Below are positions 60,683 through 64,000 of a DNA stretch of 64,000 nt, in pieces. Origin of the DNA: Thauera terpenica 58Eu. Its GTDB lineage: Bacteria; Pseudomonadota; Gammaproteobacteria; Burkholderiales; Rhodocyclaceae. Position 1 is the stretch's first letter. Every line of letters begins with the position of its first letter. The translations under genes and the position numbers were made by a program. Where the stretch lies: NCBI RefSeq assembly GCF_000443165.1, contig NZ_ATJV01000043.1:37311-101310 (forward strand), given 5' to 3'. The notes beneath the pieces were generated by a model, which was given only the letters and a program-made list of their open reading frames with translations, was not told where the DNA came from and searched no databases.

Positions 60683-61604
60683 CCCGGAAGTCCGAGACAA
60701 GAATCTGCGTCTTCTTGCCTGGCGAGCTCAAGAACTTTTCTGGAATGTGGCACGTCCGGCGATGCCGGATCCGGTTTTCGTGATCGGCTGCTCACGCTCG
60801 GGCACCACCATCACTTTTGAAACCATTGCGGCGTCCGGACATTTCCTGCACTTCGACTACGAACTTCCACAATTCTGGAACTCGCTGGTCGGGCCGCTGA
60901 ACAATGGCTGGGAGTCGGAGTCAGCCCGGCCGGAACAAGCCCTGCCCGAACACCGCCGCCGAGCGCTCGCATATTTTTATGCGCGCCTCGGACAAGGTCA
61001 GGTCCTTGACAAGACCTGCATCAACACCTTGCGCGTTGGCTATCTGCATACCCTGTTTCCGAACGCAAAGTTCATATTCATACAACGTGATGGTCGGGAC
61101 AACATCAGTTCGATGATCGACGGTTGGCGGCTCGGGCGCACCGACGGCGGCTTCGGACTCGAGAAATTTTTCGGCCCCTCGCCCTCGCCGGTCGCAATCA
61201 ATGACGGCGAATTCAGCGAGTGGCACTTCTTTCTTCCACCCGGCTGGAAAGACTACAACAGGGCCAGTCTCGAGGAAGTCTGCGCCTACCAGTGGATCAC
61301 CGCAAACGCCCTCGCGCTTGACGCCGCCAGAACAATCCCGCCGGAACAATGGATAAGCTTGCGCTACGAGGACATCTTTGAACGCCCGGTCGAGATGTTT
61401 CGCGGAGCGTTCGAACGCCTCAATCTGCCTTTCAATGCGGAAATGGAACGGCGATGTGCAAGCCTGTCGAGCCGTCCGACGAGCATTGTCAGGGGCACGC
61501 CAAAGAAACAGAAGTGGAAAGAGAGCAACCCCGAGATGATTGAACGCATCCTGCCTGCGATCGCGCCGATGATGGAGCGGATGGGCTACGACCCCCATGA
61601 TTGA
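60645..61604 (+). CDS. Sulfotransferase family protein
   Basis: A 319-residue PAPS-dependent sulfotransferase. The 5'-phosphosulfate loop is VIGCSRSGTT (residues 46-55); the 3'-phosphate site is RDGRDNISS (148-156). It probably transfers sulfate to a sugar hydroxyl of the polysaccharide. The start at 60645 lies inside the preceding gene, with AGGAG 12 bases upstream, so the two are translated together. PAPS-synthesis genes are not in the window. Confidence 0.88.
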   Translation: MALKLSSLPKLLDPEVRDKNLRLLAWRAQELFWNVARPAMPDPVFVIGCSRSGTTITFETIAASGHFLHFDYELPQFWNSLVGPLNNGWESESARPEQALPEHRRRALAYFYARLGQGQVLDKTCINTLRVGYLHTLFPNAKFIFIQRDGRDNISSMIDGWRLGRTDGGFGLEKFFGPSPSPVAINDGEFSEWHFFLPPGWKDYNRASLEEVCAYQWITANALALDAARTIPPEQWISLRYEDIFERPVEMFRGAFERLNLPFNAEMERRCASLSSRPTSIVRGTPKKQKWKESNPEMIERILPAIAPMMERMGYDPHD

Positions 61605-62493
61605 AGCACCCACCGTCAGCGTCGTCATTCCTGCCTACAACGCCGCATGGTGCGTCAGGCGCGCAATCGACAGCGTTCTTGCACAAGATTTCCAGGGTGT
61701 CGAAACCATCGTCGTCAATGACGGCAGTACCGACGACACGCGCTCGGTGCTTGCGAGTTTCGGCACACGCATTCGGGTCGTCGACAAACCCAACGGCGGA
61801 ATGAGCAGCGCCCGCAATGCCGGAATCGCCGCTTCAAATGGGCGCTATATTGCCTTTCTCGATGCCGACGACCGCTGGCTGCCGAACAAGCTACTCCGTC
61901 AGGTGGAACTGCTTGAGCATCGTCCTGAGCTCGCCTTCTGTGCCGCTACTGCCCTGCTCGAAGATCGCGAGGGGCGAGCGGTCGGCATCTGGAGTGGATC
62001 AGACCAGCACAGCGCGACCGTTGCCGACATCTTTTGTGGACATGCGTCCGTCGCCGGTGGCGCATCTGCAGTTGTCGCGCGCACAGCGCTGGTGAAGGAA
62101 CTCGGTGGCTTCGACCCTGCCCTTGCCGGCGCCGAAGACACCGACATGTGGATCCGGCTTGCTGCACGCGGTGGCTTCATGTGTCTGGAAGAGCCATTGG
62201 TGGTGATCCTGAAACACCCTGCAAGCGTCAGCCGCAACCGAACCGCCATGCGCCGTGGCGCGCTCGCAATGACGCGCAAGAACCGCAGACTCCTCCCGCA
62301 GGACCAGCAGGGCGTATTCTGGAGAAGCGTCTACGCGGGCCTTCTTTGCGACTATGCGAAATGGGCATGGCGAGATGGCCAGCACCTACAGGCAATCAAA
62401 GATCTGCTACTGGCTCTGATTGCCTCGCCGACTCAGAGGGGACGCCTCGCCGCCAGCCTTCTGCTGGCCATGCTCACGCGGCAAGAAATCTGA
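61597..62493 (+). CDS. Family 2 glycosyltransferase
   Basis: A 298-residue GT2 enzyme: VVIPAYNAAWC, VVNDGSTDDT and FLDADDRWLP (DxD), then GAEDTDMWIRL. It overlaps the sulfotransferase by eight bases and ends the plus-strand run of the locus. It probably adds a sugar to the repeat unit; specificity is not readable. Confidence 0.9.
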   Translation: MIEAPTVSVVIPAYNAAWCVRRAIDSVLAQDFQGVETIVVNDGSTDDTRSVLASFGTRIRVVDKPNGGMSSARNAGIAASNGRYIAFLDADDRWLPNKLLRQVELLEHRPELAFCAATALLEDREGRAVGIWSGSDQHSATVADIFCGHASVAGGASAVVARTALVKELGGFDPALAGAEDTDMWIRLAARGGFMCLEEPLVVILKHPASVSRNRTAMRRGALAMTRKNRRLLPQDQQGVFWRSVYAGLLCDYAKWAWRDGQHLQAIKDLLLALIASPTQRGRLAASLLLAMLTRQEI

Positions 62494-62645
62494 CTCTCCG
62501 TAGCATGCGATTCAAGTCATGGAAATAGTGGCTACCTGAGTGGCGCAAGCGGGTCGTGGGTGGAAATATCGACTTTTAAAGCCGCAGGATTATCGACAAG
62601 CTGTTGATGAGCATTTAACTGCGCCGGCGTTCAGCCGAATTCAGA

Positions 62646-63419
62646 TTATTGAGCGGAGTCGCGATTTTTTCTTCCGACGACAATCAAAGAACCTCCTGCA
62701 GGAAAACGGAGGCCCCACGCAATGAGCCTACGCTCCAAGCTCATGACCGCTTCAAGCACTCTGTTCAGCCACCCTGGAATACTGAACTCACTCATGGGCT
62801 CAACACTCTTCGTCCGAGAGAGAAGGCGAGAAATCCACATCAAGGGGAGAAGCAAGCTCACGAAGGACGACACCTGAACAACATCGAAGCCTGCCGCCTT
62901 GATCTTTCCCACCAACTCCCCGCGGGTGTAGCGCCGCACGTGGCAAGCGTAGTCGTCCACTGGAGACCAGAGCCAGCGATGCTGGGGGACGGTGACAATC
63001 AAAAACCCCCCGGCCTTTATGGCATTGAAGACATTACTCAAAACCCTCTCATCCTCGTCGATGTGCTCAAGCACGTCAAAAGCGCCCACCACATCGAATA
63101 CTCCAACATCTGTCATCTGCGTGGCGTCAAGACGGAAAAACTCTGCGGATGGAACCCTTTCTCGTGCAAAGTTCAGCCCTTCTTCGAAATATTCAGAGCC
63201 GAAAAGTTTAGCCTCACCGTACGCCCGATGAACCCCCTCAAGGACAAAACCCGTCCCACAGCCGATTTCCAGAAAACTACCAATCGGCTGACAGTAGCGA
63301 TCAAGAGTCCATAGAATCAAACGGTTTCGTGAGCGAAACCACCAATTGCCGGCTTCTGCTGCAGCGAGAACCGAGAAGGCGTCGACTGAAAAGTATTTTG
63401 CCCGTTTATCACTGGCCAT
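62646..63419 (-). CDS. Class I SAM-dependent methyltransferase
   Basis: A 257-residue methyltransferase. The SAM motif FLEIGCGTGFVLEG lies near residue 50, and GAFDVLEHIDED is typical of the UbiE/COQ5-like methyltransferase_11 group. Its C-terminal third is hydrophobic (SFVSLLLPLMWIS). I start at the ATG at 63419; a TTG at 63443 is an alternative. It converges on the last GT2 gene, in a stretch of lower GC, and may methylate a sugar or lipid intermediate. Confidence 0.85.
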   Translation of the reverse strand: MASDKRAKYFSVDAFSVLAAAEAGNWWFRSRNRLILWTLDRYCQPIGSFLEIGCGTGFVLEGVHRAYGEAKLFGSEYFEEGLNFARERVPSAEFFRLDATQMTDVGVFDVVGAFDVLEHIDEDERVLSNVFNAIKAGGFLIVTVPQHRWLWSPVDDYACHVRRYTRGELVGKIKAAGFDVVQVSSFVSLLLPLMWISRLLSRTKSVEPMSEFSIPGWLNRVLEAVMSLERRLIAWGLRFPAGGSLIVVGRKNRDSAQ

Positions 63420-63777
63420 GATCCTGTCTTTCCCCGAACTCAAAGTTTGTGAGCTTTCCTGCCAAACCCTTCTTCAGGCGATCGAGCAAGGTTGTAACCG
63501 TCAGGTCCGCAGGGAGAGTTGTGCAGCATAATCCAATCCCTCCTTGCAGCAGGAGCAAATATCACGAGTCCGTGTTCGCACAGCCCATGATCCACCATAA
63601 CACCTTGATGTGATTGTATGATTCCATCCTCGACCCTTCACCCAATCGCACATCCCGCATGTGCTCGACCGCACTGCGGCGCCGACCAGGACGCACGAGC
63701 GAGAAATGACCCGCACCGCTCCACTGGCAGGATGCCATGATCGAGGCCTTGACCGTGGCGGCGCGCGATAAGCACCA
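63409..63777 (-). pseudogene. Possible remnant of a broken gene upstream of the methyltransferase
   Basis: One minus-strand frame is open from 63777 to 63409 apart from a single TGA at 63562-63564. It covers about 121 codons; an ATG lies at 63738. The final stop overlaps the methyltransferase start (ATGGCCAGTGA), as in a coupled gene pair. The family was not recognised. Chance is a real alternative, as other frames are partly open too. Confidence 0.3.
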
Positions 63778-64000
63778 TCAGGATCGGGATTGACGCAGCC
63801 ACTTCGAAGAGCCCACCCTACTAGAGCAGAGTGAGGAGCCGGAGCTGGGCCTCATCAGATCGATGCTCGGTTTCCGACAGACCAGGCGTTTCGTCACCAA
63901 GCCGAGCCGAAAAAACGGCGTTGGTGCACTATTAACAAACGCTTATATAACAATGGCCTAGATTCTGAGATTTTGGCATGATTCGCCCCTTTCCCCCGTC
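63420..64000. other. Gene-poor right end
   Basis: About 580 bases with no intact gene that I can support. GC is lower than in the left part. Frames are short and interrupted on both strands. The rightmost 70 bases are AT-rich (TTATATAACAATGG) and could contain a promoter of a gene that starts beyond the window. Confidence 0.5.

Noticed and set aside
62540..62725. Short plus-strand frame in the gap after the last glycosyltransferase
   Set aside because: It overlaps the antisense of the methyltransferase and has no ribosome binding site or recognised motif.
63794..63960. Possible transposase remnant (frame with LIRSMLGFRQTRRF)
   Set aside because: A faint likeness to the C-terminus of IS transposases is not enough. 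No inverted repeats or second motif were found.
63965..63985. Sigma-54-like promoter TGGCATG...CGCC near the right end
   Set aside because: The GG to GC spacing is one base short and the -12 element is CGCC, not TTGC. Such promoters do occur at PEP-CTERM genes, but this match is too weak.

Overview
The window looks like chromosome from a high-GC betaproteobacterium of the Rhodocyclales/Zoogloeaceae type (Thauera, Azoarcus or Aromatoleum-like). This placement is inferred from protein content: fused MrpA/B antiporter, GTP-dependent PEP carboxykinase, the pcm-rhodanese-tolC block and genes of the kind linked to exosortase-A loci. No rRNA or tRNA gene was found to confirm it.

Positions 1-38,000 are mainly housekeeping and envelope genes. 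They include the end of waaA, a pcm-like/rhodanese/tolC operon, a two-domain protein with a degenerate carbonic anhydrase fold, and thiD-thiC behind a TPP riboswitch that abuts the thiD start. An alcohol dehydrogenase, an OmpA-type lipoprotein, an mscS-crcB pair and glnS follow. After these come a MacAB-like exporter with two different permeases, an rluF-like pseudouridine synthase with a repeat-bearing tail, a six-gene Mrp/Pha Na+/H+ antiporter operon (mrpA/B fusion, C, D, E, F, G) and an IclR regulator. The block ends with PBP7-like pbpG, maeB, pckG, an aminotransferase, a lytic transglycosylase, ampD and an SLC13-type permease.

Positions 38,000-63,400 form a surface-polysaccharide locus. 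It opens with an acyl carrier protein, a divergent acyl-CoA ligase and a PLP decarboxylase, a trio typical of exosortase-A (XrtA/PEP-CTERM) EPS loci, although no exosortase or PEP-CTERM protein is visible here. Next come a 1197-residue protein joining VanZ-like membrane segments to a heparinase II/III-like domain, rmlA and rmlC, a flippase, an unrecognised 661-residue protein, a WbsX-like protein, an AsnB-type amidotransferase, several family-2 glycosyltransferases and a polysaccharide deacetylase. The locus then has a 1074-residue glycosyltransferase-membrane-sulfatase-like fusion, a sulfotransferase and a methyltransferase. Together they suggest an exported glycan that may carry amidated, deacetylated, sulfated or phosphorylated groups.

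The most unusual items are the VanZ-heparinase fusion, the glycosyltransferase/sulfatase-like fusion with Thr at the usual formylglycine position and a sulfotransferase right behind it, the carbonic-anhydrase-like protein that lacks most catalytic residues, and a 13-bp perfect inverted repeat in the ampD-SLC13 gap. By eye, GC falls after rmlC (about 46,920) and again after about 62,500. The last 580 bases hold no intact gene.
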